Below are positions 25,401 through 39,440 of a DNA stretch of 64,000 nt, piece after piece. Under the pieces are notes generated by a model. That model saw only the letters and a list, made by a program, of their open reading frames with translations. It ran no database searches and was not told the origin of the DNA. The position numbers and the translations under genes were made by a program. The stretch is from Acridotheres tristis. Taxonomy: Eukaryota; Chordata; Aves; Passeriformes; Sturnidae. Location of the stretch: contig CM072905.1 of the NCBI GenBank assembly GCA_037013685.1, positions 7,513,491 through 7,577,490 of the forward strand, written 5' to 3'. The number at the start of each line of letters is the position of its first letter. Position 1 is the stretch's first letter.

Positions 25401-26339
25401 TGCGAGGGAGACTGTTCCCAGCACCCTTCCCTCTGCTCCAGCCCCTGTATGCAGTTGGCTATGGAGGATGTATGGCTCTGTACTGCTCCAGCTCAGTGAG
25501 ATAATGCCTCGGAATTCAATTCCTTCCCAATTAAATTCCTAATCACAGCCAGCATGTGCACTTTCCCAGCTCTGACCCTCTTGTCTCAGTTGCACACGTG
25601 GTCTCTCTGACAAACCAAGTGGACCAAGACTGGGGTCACCTCATCTCAGCTGCCCCATCTGCTCCATCCCCTCCACATCACACCCTGCTGTTTCTCCTCT
25701 GCTCCCACTCCTGAGGCATCCTAAAGGCTGTGTGTGGCCTATAACTTTTCCTTTTCTCAAAAAAAGAAAAAAAACCAACATAAAACCAACCAAACAAAAG
25801 AAAACCAAGAAAAAACTACAGTAGAAGCAAGTAGAGGAAATTGCTTCAAATTTCTTAACTATCTCATGGAACAAAAATGCTTCATGAGGCTGTTCAGGGA
25901 AAGAGGGGGTCAAATGTCCCTCATTAACGCTGATTTACTTACTGAGAGGGCTGGGAAGTAGAAGGGGGAGACAGTCCAGCTGCCTGTCTCAGTGCACAGG
26001 GATCCTGGTCTGGGATCCAGGCTGGGATGGGAGGGCTGGATCCCCACCATAAGACTGGGGTGGTGGGTTTACCAGCAGAAGGTTCAGCAGGGTGCAGGCT
26101 GCTGTGCACCCACAGCCAGGGAAGACCTGGCCTGCACTAGCATGGCAGAGATGCAGCACACAGCTCCCTTGGCTCCTGTAGCAGTTTGGAAATTTCATGG
26201 CTTTCTGAGGAAAAGAGCAGAAGTTGAGTCCATTCAACCCAATTAAAACTCCAGAGGAAGTGCAGAGAGGCAGGATGTAATTACCCGTGCTGGAATCCCA
26301 GTTTGGAACAGGAGGCAGAGCTCTCCGGATCAAATTAAT

Positions 26340-26372
26340 CCCTGGTGTAACTCTGCCGAAGTTACACCAGGG
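26340..26372. repeat. Perfect 13-bp inverted repeat, 7-nt loop
   Basis: The arm CCCTGGTGTAACT is followed by the loop CTGCCGA and the exact reverse complement AGTTACACCAGGG. The DNA on the right ('gctataattggcctg') resembles, from memory, the 'gttacaccagggctgaattt' motif seen in an old dispersed amniote repeat. It may therefore be a relic of that repeat rather than a functional hairpin. Confidence 0.85.
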
Positions 26373-29300
26373 CTATAATTGGCCTGAAACATTTTAACTA
26401 TCTCATTTAATGTTATTCATGCTCTGCTGGAGATGAGAATGTTTATCCTAAATGAGGACTCTAATGCTCTGAAGCAATAATAGAGTGTGAGGCTTATGTG
26501 GTTTCTCATTTACAAGGATGCTGTGGAGGCCAGATTGCCACAGAAGATGCAGTAAATCTGGATTCCCCAAATCTTTAGCAATTTCCACAGCTCCTGTGGT
26601 GGCTGGCTGTGCCATTGTCCTTCCTGCAGTGTGTTCACCCTCCCCATACCCAGGCTACTTTTCCATCTCTTGGAGATATTGGAGGCTTGTACCCCATACC
26701 CAGCCAGGGGCAGGAATAGCAGATGTAAAGTGATATGAGAGGGAATGGAAAGCACTGAGAGAGGCCTTCCAAGATTAAAGCTTCTATAGATGAGCAGCAG
26801 TGAGATTTCCCAGGGACAGACTTTGATTCCTGTGATGCTAAAAGAGGGGATTTCCATCGATGAGGGCTGGCTCCCTGAGTCACTCCAGGGAAGCAGCCTC
26901 CAGCTCCTGCAGAAGGAGCAGGGTCAGTGCTGCAGGTAGCTCAGCAAGCACACAGAGCCCCACAGTCCCTGCTGCCAGCTGGACACTCCATGGACAGTGT
27001 TTCCAGCTGCCAGTGCTGGGTTATCCACCAGGATGATCCCAAGATGGTTTGAGCTCCCACACCAGAATAGACCTGAGCATGTTCTCCCCATGAGAGACAG
27101 CAAAGCACTGCCACCCTCCACGAGGAATATCCCCCAGGAATCACAGCCTATGGTGGCAATGCCATCATCAGCCCAAGCACACATCCTGCCACTTGCAAAG
27201 CAAAGCCTTCAGGTTCCATTGCTCCTTTACCCAGCTGTACTCTGCCTGGTGCCCTCCTGCCAGGGATGCCACTGGGCCCCAAATCTCTGCTGTGTGCCCT
27301 GAGCCCCCCTGACCCAGCCCTGGCAGGTACTGCTCACTGCGAGCTCTGCACCATTACCAGGCTTGTGGAGATTGAAATTATCTGTCTTTAAATCACACTT
27401 CCAATCCCCAAGCTGCTTTTAAGCCAGACCCCTGGTCTTTCCCTCTGCTCTCATGCCAGTGGAAACCACCGGAAAGGCAGATCTGTTTGTTCCAAAGTAA
27501 TTTTTTAATGCCCTGTAGCTTAGAAGCTCAAGCATTGCAATTCATTCCGGCTCCTCTCTGCTCCTCAGAGGATATTAGATCCTTCTTTTGATACTTGCTC
27601 ACTCTTTGTAGATGTTACCCTAGTTTTAATTTTCAGGGCTTCCAGACTGTTTTAAGCTGAGCTTTCAAGTTGCTTCCTTCAAACTTTCTCCAGCCATGCT
27701 TTCTCAGAGCCTAAATAGCTTTGATTATTCCCAGATGTTTTTGGTTTGTTAACCCCAGAATAGTATTGTGTAACAGCTTGGAAAGAAGATTGGCAGCAGG
27801 GGTCCTGGGTTCTCTTTCCTTGTTCACCAAATCACTTCCCAAGCAGAACATCTATGGGATTTCACCCACAGAAGGAATGTCTTTAGCAGCAACAGGACTG
27901 AAGGTGGCTGAAATCCTCTTGCTGATAAAGATAACCCTCTGAAAAGGCATGGCTCATTTTCTTCACACAGCTTCTCCTGATCCTCTGTGCTGATATTTCC
28001 AAGCAGGATGACATGTTGGACAACAAATCTGCAGGGAAGCCTTTGAGCAGGCATTCCTGAGCCTGCCAGGCTGCACTTCAAGGAAAATTGCTCACCTTCA
28101 GGCCAGGCTGGGCTCAGGCTGTGGCCATCCCTACTCGCCAGCCACCCTGCTCTGCTCTGCTGGGGCCAAGTTTTCCTTGGCCTGGGAGGATGCATGTGTG
28201 TGTCCTGACAGGCCAGAGAGTGGGGAGTGAGGAGTTTTACACAACTGGCTGTGCTCCTAACAAACCTCTGCAGCCCTCCTGACTCTGGCAACCCTGCCGC
28301 TCCCATGTGTGAGCCATTGCATTGCTAAACACTCATTAAAAACATCCCCATTCCCACTAGAAGAGAGCCAGGGTGTATCTGATCTGGCAGGAGATTCTTC
28401 TCAACCATCCATAAATCTTCCCAAGGTCACCCCAAATTCACCATATCTCTTGGTGCCTCCACCCACTCTGCTGGATCCTTGCACTTCCCTTTCTCAGCCC
28501 TGTGGTCAGCTCAGCGAAGCCCAAGCTTCCTGGGACGGATGTGAATACATCCTGTGGCATCTGCCTCCCATACGCAGAGGACCACACCTAGGCAGGGCAA
28601 GGAGCAATGAAAGAAAGAGGAAAACAAGAAGGGAGAAAGAATAAAAGCATCAAGAGAGAGTATTTTTTTAGCAGAGGAAAAAACTGAGAGGCAAACCAAC
28701 CTACCCTGGCACATCCCCATGACAGGGCTGTGGTATCCAGCCTTGCCACCTTGTACCAGCTGCAGCTGGGAAAGCAGGTGAGAGACAAACCACCACCATT
28801 CAGCCCTTGGGCAGCCAAAATGACCTGCTGTAGGAAGACCCTGCCCCAAGGAAGACGTCCATGCCTCTGCCTGGGACACTGAGTATCTCAAAAACCCAGC
28901 CCCATCACAGCTGGCCACAGCTTGTGCTGAGCAGATGTGCCTCAGGCCAGCCCTGTGTGAGCTGGTGGGACCAGGGCTGCACCCAGAGCTGCTCAGGAGA
29001 GCAGGGGGAGGCAGAGGGAGGAGGATCAGCAAGACAAGCTGTGAGTGAAGAGTGTCAGTGCTTGGAAAGCGCAACCAATTTGCTTTTAGTACAGTTCATG
29101 CCTCTCCAAAAGTGCCTAGAATAACAAATTCCTTCCACCCTCCAAGCCTGAATGCTGGAGGAAGCTGCTGAGAAACTTAATTGATTAGCTGGATGCGTGC
29201 ACAGAAAAAAATTGCTCAGCATCAAGGAAATCACTGTCTTGACAGTTAATGCAGACGCTGGTGGAAGATTAGAAAGACCAGCTGCAGCTTTTTATCACAA

Positions 29301-31380
29301 AACCCCTTCTTTTAGTCTGGGAACAAGGCAAGATCTGTTTTGATGGGACGACCCATTTTGCAGGGGCACTGAGGGGCTGGAGCATCAGGGATGTGCCCCC
29401 ACACTGGGCCCACCCAGGGCACACTGGCCCCGTTACCAGTCCTGGGATCTTCAGCTGCTGGAATGCAAGGAGACAAGTTTTGGGCTCCTCTCACCCCCCT
29501 CTCTCCAGCCCCAGAGGTTTCTACCACCCCTGGCAGCCTCTGAGCAGCAGGAAGAGATGCCCTGAGAGCAATTTCAGCATCCAGGGTGCAGAGTACAGAG
29601 CTGAGCACACTGGAGGAGCTGAGTTTCCAGATGCCTCACAGCATCCTGTCTAGCCCTTGCAGAACATCTCCCCATCCCAGTCCCTGTCTAGGCTTGCTGC
29701 TTTGCTCTCAGCATCTCCAGCTCTGCCCTGCCTGCCACAAGGTCACCACCTGCGATTCTGTCACCACACAGGATTGCTTTCTCCATTTGGCAAAAGAAAA
29801 CAGGAAGCCAAGGGCCCGCAGGGGCTGTGAACTTGCCTGTCATGTTCTCTGACAGTACCAAAACCTTTTGCTGCTTGTGTTTTTCCCAAACTGTCGCTGC
29901 TTGTCACACCCTTTATTTAAACTTCTGATCCTGAAAGCTTTCCTGAGCCCTTGGCAAAACAAATGGAGAGAGCATGGTCTGTTCTCCACAGGGATCAGAC
30001 ACCACCTCAAAAGCAATGAGACTGACAGTGTCAAAGCTTCCCAGAGCAGGAACAGGCAGAGCCAAGAGTGCATGCCTGTGCTCCGGGGCTGCCAGAGGTG
30101 GGAGGAAGCAGCCTGCTAACCCCCAGCTTCCTCTCCCTCAAGCTACTCAGCTCCTGAGGTATTTGGCTCAGGGAAGGATGAAAGGGGAATGAAAGGACTC
30201 GGCCCTCCTGTTTGCTCTCCTGTCCCCCGTTTCCCCTATTGCTGCTATTTGACCTGAGCAGCCCAGAGGCATTTCAGTCACGCTGCATTCCTAGCACAGC
30301 ATCGGTTTTCTGGAGCAAAACGGGAACAGCTGCCAAGAAACAAATCTTCCCCTGACGCCTGGCACTTTTCATGAGTGGAACAAAACTTCTTGAAACCCCA
30401 GGGGAAAAACCACCAGATCTCAGCAGCAGCAAACCCCATCCCACTCGAGCCCATCCCCTCCAGGGATTTTGCAGCATGAGGGGGCTCAGACAGAGACTAA
30501 TGAACATGTGATCACATCCATACGGCACTGCTTTGAGAGCTTTGAGTCAAAAAGGAGGTGAAGAGAGATCTGATCTTTAGCTGGAAGCAGTGCTGTGGGG
30601 AACACTGCACTCTGGCTGAACCCCCCAGCATTTAAGTCCAGCTGTGTCAAATATCTTCCTACCTGCTCAGGCCTGTTGTCACTATTGTAACTGGGCAGAG
30701 TAGAGGCAGGTAGGTGGTGCTGATTTGGAGCATGTTAAGTTCACACATGGCTTGCTGTGAAAGAGTTTTTGAAGCTTGTCAGGGCAAAGAGAAGTTTGTC
30801 CCCAAGTGCTTTGAGGAAATCTGGTGCTATCAGAGTCAGACTGGCGAGGAGGGAAGTGCACAAGGGGTTGAGTGTGGATTGCATGTGGAGCTATCTGTGT
30901 CCCTAGGATTTCTGTGTGCTTGAATAGCAGAGTTCCCAGATGAACAGAACCCTTTCCCCATGAAGGTTAGTGTCTCTCCCAAATGTGGGATGGAGTCTGC
31001 AATAGTCTCCCTGCCATGCAAACCAATTTCTTCACAGATTGCTGTGGTTTGGCAAGGTTGGGAGCATGGAGATAGTCAGAGATAGCCAGAAGAAAACTGA
31101 GGGAAGCATTTCTGGAGGCCTGGAACTTACTGAGACATACAAGCAGTCTCAAAGCACATGGCTTCTTGCCCCTTTCAGCTGAAGGAACACCACTTGCTCT
31201 GTGCTCGCTCACATCTTGAATGTGATAGAATAAGGACAGAAATATTGGCAATCCAGTTTCTTGGAGGGCTTATGCCAGCTGACACCTGCTCCTTGCTGAT
31301 AACAGGGTTCCACCCTCAGTCATGGTGCAGAAGGCAGCCTTCAGACAATATGAAGGCAATATGTTTTTCTTGTTCACCCT

Positions 31381-31401
31381 GATTGAGATTGAATCTCAAT
31401 C
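31381..31401. repeat. 21-bp near-palindrome (10-bp arms, 1-nt centre)
   Basis: GATTGAGATT, a single G, then AATCTCAATC form perfect arms. The site could extrude as a hairpin or bind a dimeric factor, or be a chance or repeat-derived palindrome. No neighbouring gene explains it. Confidence 0.85.
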
Positions 31402-34177
31402 TTGAAATCATCCACGGCAGTTAGTGCTCAGCAGTCTCAATATGACAGAAATGGGTCTGGTGGAGGTTCAGCTTCACCTTCTCAGTGATCATTTTAGCAG
31501 GATATGCAGGAACAGGCTCAGTCAGCAGCACCTCTAGTTCACTCAGGGCAGTTTCTCTGACCATGAGGAATTTTAGGCATGAAACATGTAGAGTTCACAG
31601 CTAGGACAGATGCAGCACTGATCTGCTGAAGCCTAAGGCAGTGACACCAGGTTAGCCCCACGTGAGATGCATTAAGGTTTTCTGTGAAGGTAACATGAAG
31701 TTCACATTGCAACACACATCACCGCCCTGCTCATTGAGATTCCCGGGAGATTGCCGAGAGTGCTTCAGAGAGATTGGAGCTGCTGACTGCAGACAAGCCA
31801 TGACAGCGCTTTAGCTTGTGACCTGGAGATAACAGAGAAGCTTGGTCCTTGAAAAATCAACAATTCCTTTGTGGCTTTCAGACCAGGTTTACACAGCAAG
31901 CCTGTTCCAGCAAGCCTTGACTGCAGCCTCTCCTTCCGTTTCTTGGCTAGCCAGGCCGCTCTGCTACAACAACACAAGCAAAGTCCACTGTCACAAACAC
32001 CATCTGCTGAAGAGGAGGAAGGTTTCACACCGTGTCAGTCTCTTTTATCTCAGTGTAGGCTCTGCACAGGAGCTGGCTGAAGTTAGAAAAGCAAAGGAGA
32101 CCCCAGCAACAGCTTTTCCTGGTGCTGTCTGTGGGCAGTTGCTGATTTGAGTAGAAGAGGACTCCAGGGAGGCAGGACAGCACACAAGCAGCTGGTCCAT
32201 CACATCACTCTTCAGGCTTTGGTTGAAAATAGCATCAGAGTTCTCCCCCCCAAACTACATGAAGCCCCAGGCAACAGGAGCAGCCCTGCTCAAGAGCTAA
32301 GCCAACCCAGCTGAGCTCAGTCTTTCTGTTTTGGATCAGGTCTCTCCAGAAACAGAAACAGCAAGAGCCAGGCTGGGACTGGCTATATGAGGAACCATCA
32401 TTTACATCCCCCTCCCATATCTAGAGAGGAACAGCCACACACACCTCAGCAGCAGCAGGGCTTCTTTAGCCACCCAACAGGTACTTGAGCTTCTCTGGAA
32501 ACAGCATCTTCAGATCACAGGCCAGCACCATTATCAGACTGAACAGCTGAGGCAGGAATGTCGTTCTAGAGGCTGTAGAGCAAACACAGGAGATATATTT
32601 CTGTAGCACTACAGGTTGCACACACTGGACAAATCAACTCAGAGCAGAGAGCAGCCACCCAGCCCTGGGTGCTGAGGGGATCTACACCCCATAGCTGGGC
32701 ATGGGGCTGAGCAGGACTGGGCCAGAAGGACACCAGGGCAACACAAGACTGAGCAGGAGCACAGACTCCTTCCCTGGTTGGACAAGAGCAGAGCAGGTGG
32801 GACTGGGCAGAAGCAAGCCCTGGCTGGGGGCTGGGGACAAGCTGAGACCTCAGGCAAGTTGGTGGGGAGTACAGTCCTCTGCTCCCCAGGGACCTGTTTC
32901 TCATATGTCTTCCTCATGGATGAACCCTCTTTCTTCCAGTCCAAAATCTGTCTCATGCTCCCTCCTTTCCCTGAAAGCCCATACAGGTGATGGTCCTGCT
33001 CCATGACTGATGCTCCAGGGTTTGGGATATGGGACCTAGGGCATCAGATCTGCATGGAGGCTGCTCCAGCAGCCTGCAATACCCAGTGCTTCAGATCAGT
33101 TCCCTCTCAGCCTGGAGCCAAACCAGGATGCAGCTCCAGCTCTTCAACAGCAAAAAGCTGAATTTGTTGAAGTCGTGGTGCCAGCTGTAACAGGAATTAC
33201 ATAGGATTTGTGCTGTGGTAATGCAGCAGGTGCTGGCAGTGCTGCTAAGACAGATGAGGAAGGAAGGGCAGTGGGCTGGAACTGGGAAAGGTGCTCAGGG
33301 AACAGGAGGGCTCCTGATTCCTGCCCTGCTCACACGTAGGAAAGGTACCCCAGCAGTCACCCAGCCCGTAACACCTTGCTCCTTTGAGCTCCTGGCTCCT
33401 GCCGAGCTTTGGCCACCATAAATCTTAAGTCTGGGAAAGCAAAACATTACTGGGAGTGAGCATTCACAGCCACTGACTCCTAGCAGAGGTGCTGTGCTCT
33501 CCATCCTTCCCTCCTCTGTCAGATACTGAACTGGGATCCTATGGCATGAGGCCCTGACCAAACACAGATATCAAAGGTGATGCCCATGCCAAACTGCAGC
33601 CTCTTGGAAGAAGATGTTTGGGAAGTGATTATGAATTTGGAGCTTCCCAAACCGGGCTAGCAGCTGGATCTTCTGGATGAATAAAACCCTGCCAAAAATT
33701 AAGATCTGTTTCTGCAAAGCTGAAACAGCAAACTTGTTTGTCTTTCCTCCTTCCCCTCACAACCACGTTGTTTTAAACATTTACAGAGACCTTTATACTG
33801 TTTAAATAATGATTGGGGTGGAGGGGGGATTGTTTTCAGTTTTTTTTGCCAGCTGCTCCAAGTCAGCAGGACTTCACATGCAACTTCTGGAAAACCAGGT
33901 GCTGCGGTTTGTGACAGTACCACCCTCGCTGTCCTGGCTCCCCCTGCCTCACCTCGCCTGCCCCACAGCTGCTCGAGCAGAAGGGACCCTCGGGACCCCC
34001 CTAAGCCTGAGTCCTTTACCCCTCAGAAGAAGGGGTTACTCTGACACCTGCTGCAGCAGCCCCTGCTTTGTGGGATAAAGGGGTGCATGTCCAGCTCCCC
34101 ACACACACCCCAAGCACTCAGCAGCACTTGCTAGGCAGCCACGGTGGGGCTTCTCCCCCTGACCTTGTGAGGAGAGG

Positions 34178-34285
34178 TGGAGGAGGATGCCGGAGCAGCT
34201 GAGCGCTCCCATCGCCGAGCACAGGCGCTACGGAAGATTAGCCATCTCCCGCGGAGCGTGTTCTGCCGCCCACCTCCTTCAGCAG
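34178..34285. promoter_or_regulatory. Small CpG-rich pocket in gene-free DNA
   Basis: About ten CpG dinucleotides fall within roughly 100 bp ('gagcgctcccatcgccgagc' and following), in surroundings almost free of CpG. This is compatible with a small unmethylated element such as an enhancer or the promoter of a non-coding transcript. No open frame or exon can be tied to it. Confidence 0.35.
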
Positions 34286-37200
34286 AGAGGAGATGACAGC
34301 TGAGGGAAGAGAGGAGAGCACTGAGGAGTGCAGGGGGGGAGATGGCTGAAGACAGACCGACCTTGCAGCAACAGCACCGCAGCGGTGTGGTGGTAGCTTG
34401 GTCAGAAAGAAAGGTGTGTGAGCCTCTCCCCTGTAGACAGGTCTCCAGGAATCTGGGGGTTGTGTTGGGCTGGCTGAGTTTTATTTGCAGCCTGGGGGGA
34501 AAGGGAATGAGGAAGGCTGTCCAGGAGAGCTGGAGGTTTTCTGCAGGATGTTTGGATTGAGTGGAAGGACAGAGAAGTGAATGTGAGACATGCTGTGGAA
34601 GCAGGATGTGGGATAGAGAAAATGTTTATATAGTCAAACTCAGGCTAATCCATGGGAGGCTTTAGAGACCATAAAAGCCATCTGCAAGTGGATGGATCAC
34701 CTTCTGGAGGAAAACAATGGTTTAAAACAACACTACCCTCTTTGATCTACCCTGAAGAGATCACACTTGTGAGCCTTAAGACAAGGCTAGGATAAGCAGA
34801 TCCATGAGTTCTGCCCAGACAATGAGGGTTGATAGAAAAAGCCATTTATGGTCTCTTCCTGTGCAGGAACTTGGGGCCACCAAACAAAACCACCAGGAGC
34901 CAGACATGGAGCAAACAAAAGGAAGCTGGTCCCTCTCCTCCCCACAGGAGGGAATGGCTGTTACAGATTCACTGAGCAAATTCATGGAAAACAAAGTTAC
35001 TAAAATCTCTGTTCCAGAGAACATTCATTAGCAGGGGCAGAGAACTGACCTCTAGTTTTCAGAATCTGCACCCCTCAAATGGCTGGTGGCTGGAAAGGAG
35101 CTGGGAGATGTACTGGAAGTAATCGCTGCTCCTGCATTCCCTAGGCACTGATTTTGGACATCTCTTGGAAAAATGACATGAGCCTGGGTGGCCCTTGGTC
35201 TGATGCCCTGCAGCAGGGCTCCTTCAAGCAGATGTCATTGGGAAACTGTTCTCAAGAAACCTTTTCACAGGCAGCAGGAGGAATAACCACTGTCCTTTAA
35301 CCAGCTGCCCTCTGTCATCTTGAAATGCCTCAGTTTACCTTCAGACTTGCTCAAATTAGGCATTTGGCCTACTTTCCCTGCATAAGGGCAAGAAAAATTA
35401 GCTAAAAGGTCTGAAATAATGTGACCTTTCATCATTTGAATTTTTTTTTTCCATTAAGCAATGAAAGCAGCAGAGATGCTATTCTTGAAAGTACCTCAAA
35501 ACAATTATCTCCTTCCTCTGGAATAAATGGTGGGAAGCAAGAGGTGAGCTGGAGATATGGCATTTACAATTCTCCATTTTCCATCTGCAGTAGGAAGAAA
35601 TGTTGATTTGCATTGTGCTCTGACACAACTGCTTGACCTCAGTGCAGCTTATGCTAATTACTTGCAAGAAAATGCTTGTTTGCTCTGTGCATGCCCAGCA
35701 TATTTCTGGTATCTGAGCCTGATAGATGAAATATTGCTTATAGCACAGTGCAGATGGGGATGGCTGGACCAATGGCTGGCTGGCCGAGGAATCCAAGCAA
35801 ACAGAAATACTGTGATAAAAGAGGGTCTGAGAAGTTTCCCATTAATATTACCTGGGTATTTTTATACCAGCTGACTCCCTTTCTGCTTACTGTGCTGTAA
35901 TCACTCAGGCTGACACAGAAAATAGAGAGAGGATCCATCTCTTTGCCCAAAGCAAGGACAACTCTCCTTTCCTTGCTCCTCTAACTTGGCCTAAAAGGAA
36001 ATCTCTCTCCTGGTCTCAGTAGCTTTACAATGTTAAAGTTTTCCTGCTACCTTTGGGTGCATTTGTGTAGCTGCACACATCTCCCATCTCTGGGTATGCT
36101 CAGGGAGTGTATATTTCAATTAAACATACTCATCCATGGAGAAGGTGGATTCCTGCTTCTACTGTTCAACAAATGTATCTGTCTGGCCCCAGGATTTATC
36201 TGTGCATGCACTGTCATTGGAACATTTCGTGTGTGTTCTCTGTTCTGGTCGTTCCTCCAAGGAGCTGGGAACAGGATCTGGCTCACTCTGATGAGATGGT
36301 CACTTTGCCTGGCTGGGACACAGACCTGAAGGATCAAAAGTTTTGATCAGCTTGTCTCCATCACTCTGACACAATCTCCTCATGATCTATTCTGTGTTAC
36401 ACTCAAAAAACCAGTATCTTGAGACTGGTTTTATTGCACTGTGCCCAAAACTCAGTTGAGAAAAAGGGAAAGGAGCAGGAGGAACAGCTGAGCGGCTGGA
36501 GCTGCAATTTCTTCTGTACCATCAGGAGAAACGGGAATATTTTCTCTTCTCAACCTGCAGAATCCATCCTAGAAAAGCCATCCCTTTTTTGCACAGATAT
36601 TCTGTAAGCATAAAGCTCTTGTTATGCAGTGCACAGGCCTCCAGCTACAGCAGAGCATTCCTGAGCCTGCTGAAGTTCTACATAAGCACATGAGACATGC
36701 TGAGGAATGGGCTTAGGTTTAAACGTGTATTTAATATTAAATGAAGGCTTAAGAGCTTTGCTGGCAGGAGCAGGGAAGGATGTTTTGTTTGCAGTGTGCC
36801 TTGTCCTATGTGGGAAGACGTTGCTTGTCTGCTGCTGAGCTCCAAAGAGCCTTTCTGCCATTTCAGAGGACTGATTTGAAGCAACTGACACCAGGATCTA
36901 GGGACCTTGTGGCAGGCTTTTTTTTTTTTTTTTAACAGTACAGATCTTTTCTCTTGTAAGTCTGGCACCTGAAATACCAGCAAACGATCTCCAGTCTTAC
37001 CTGAAGAGACTATTTTTGTTGGGCACCCAGAATTTCTAACAGAAACCAGCATCAATCCCTGCATCCCAGCATCTCCTCCTGCTCTGTGCAGTGAAACCTG
37101 GCAGGAGGCTGGGGTCTGCCAGGGAGGAATTGGCCTTTTAATGGCTTCAAACACCCTGGCTGCTTCCCCCTGGCCATATGTCAAAGATAAGCACGGCAAA

Positions 37201-39440
37201 ACCTCTCTGAACCCCCAGATGTTTTGTTTCTCCAGGCTTTGTGGAGCCCTGTCTGCGGGGTGGGACCAGGCCAGGCAGAGGGGAAATCAGGAGGAAATCA
37301 AATTACTGTCAATAAGCATGGAGAGTTTCTCCCTCGAGGGATTTACAGGCAGCTAAGAGAAGAAATGAGTGGAAAACTGAGAGATGACCTTGTCCTTCAA
37401 TCTGAGCATGGGATCAAAGCCCAGCTGAAGATGGAGTGGTTCTGTCATTGATTTCCATTTGTTTTTCAATCCGTCCCTCCTCTGTCAGATACTGATCTCT
37501 CACGTGCTTTGTGGGAGGAAGCAATCCCCTCCAAATCCTCTGCAGGGAAATTGAGAAGTGCTCCCAAAAGTTCATGTGTAGAATATCTGAATGCCCTTTT
37601 CATAGATTTGCTTACTTGTTTAACCATTCAGAGCAAGAAAATACCATAACTGATGGAGATTGGCCATGGGAAATCTATCCAAATTATGTCCCAACTGCCC
37701 TTGGGAGCAGCTGCCTGAGGAAGGAGAGTATGTTCAAACACAGCTCTCGGACAAGGCTGTAACTTCCTTCACATCTCGGAAGGTTCACAGGCCCTCAGAA
37801 AAGCCACCACATGCTGCTGACCTCGGGGAGGCTCTGCCTTGTCCTGCAGCTCCTGGTGAAGGTTCCATGCCAGAGATCTGTGGGACATGGTCGCCCTCTA
37901 AAGGAAAGAGCTGAGAAAATCTGATTAATTCCCACACAAAGTTGCAGAGAATTAGGAGAGCGTGGGCATGGGCGAGGCGATGGCTATTGCTCTTCACCCA
38001 GAGTCTTTGTTCTGACTCCAAGATATCCTTGGAAACATTATCCCTGCACTGAAAACATGAATTATTGTGTCCAAGTGACTGCACACTTAGCTCATGCTGT
38101 TCTCCCGAGTTTTAATTGTTGACTCCATTCATTACTTAGTACCTGGCAGAGCTTATCCTTTTATAGGCACACACGGGCTCTGTGGGCTGACGGCTTCCAC
38201 CCAAAAATCAAGGCAGTGGCAAACCTCTCAGCACATCCCAGTTATATCTTCTCTCCTTCCAGGTTCTCAACTCTGCTTAAAGGACATTTTAGTTGTTTTA
38301 TTTTTTAAAACTTGCCTCCCTTGGGACCTCGAAGGGCTAATTCTATTAGCATCTGAACGAGATGGGTTATATTTGCTTATTTAGGAAGCTAAAAGCAGCC
38401 AGGCGGATGGCCAGCCAAATCTTCATGGAGCAAAGGCTGCTTCAGTGAGGGCTGTGTTAATTCCTGCTGTTCTGTACCATCATCTGCCTTCCTGCCAGGC
38501 CAAACACTCCTTGCACAGGCTCCTGTGGGGCAGGGAGGTTCTTGTGTCCTCATGTCGGAGCCCAGAGCTCTCTGCAGGCGGCTCTTCCCAGCCACGACAG
38601 CGTTCGGGGTTTCTGCACCGAGCAGGGGAACGCCACAGCCAGCTGCTTGTGTTGGAAGCAGCTTATTTATAACAGCACCTTGGCATCTCTCTACAGCTTT
38701 CTTGCACTTTTTTTTTTATTTATTTTTTTTTTCTAAAGCCTCCTGCAGCCTGTTGACTTTTTAAAAGAAACTTAAAGAAACAGCACAAGCCTTTCTAGAG
38801 AGCAAAGGGAATGTGGGAACTTGGCAACTTTCCATGAGCACACCTCTGATCCAAACACCTCAAGGGACCACGAATCCTGCACTTCCCAGACATTTCAGGA
38901 GTGGCATCTGTACTCAGACGTGGCTGCTTTCAGATTCTGGTTTGTTGGCTTTCCACTCCCATTCACCGGAGATTTTTATCACAAGGATGGATAAGCAAGA
39001 AAGTAGATATTGGCAGTTCTTACGTTTCTTCTCCTTGGTTCTGTTTGCACTTTATCAATGTTCAGGCAGACTTCATTTACAAGCTTAATAGAATCATCGT
39101 GTGTATGTTTCATGTATAAATTACAATTTCATTTATAGTTTCATATATAAGCTAAATAGGATCCTATGGACTTCACGTCAGGTTTTAACAGCAAAGGACA
39201 ATCACAGTACATCCTGGAATCATCATCAAAGCGTGGCACATATACTAATTAATCTCTGAGTAATCCCTGATTTCAGCTAATTAGCCCCATCCTCCATGAG
39301 CTAATGCATGCTCAGACTTTTGAAGCATCTGGCCTACAAAGAACAATTATACGTGTCTCCCTAATAAGCAGGGGACATGAAGAATTAATAAATAATTAGC
39401 AAATATCATTAAGGAGTGGGGTGAGGGGGAAAGGAGCACT

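Larger units (their letters stand above)
21842..39440. other. Gene-free stretch between PRCD and SNHG16
   Basis: I find no protein family, tRNA or clear snoRNA in these 17.6 kb. The first part may be PRCD 3' UTR, with AATAAA candidates at 23076, 23290 and 23386, none clearly favoured. Recognisable items are the CR1 fragment at 22255-22414, perfect inverted repeats at 26340-26372 and 31381-31401, a CpG-rich pocket near 34178-34285, homopolymer T runs near 36919 and 38709, and a 22-bp exact repeat shared by 33508 and 37474. Unspliced or spliced lncRNA exons could be present but cannot be recognised from sequence alone. Confidence 0.6.
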
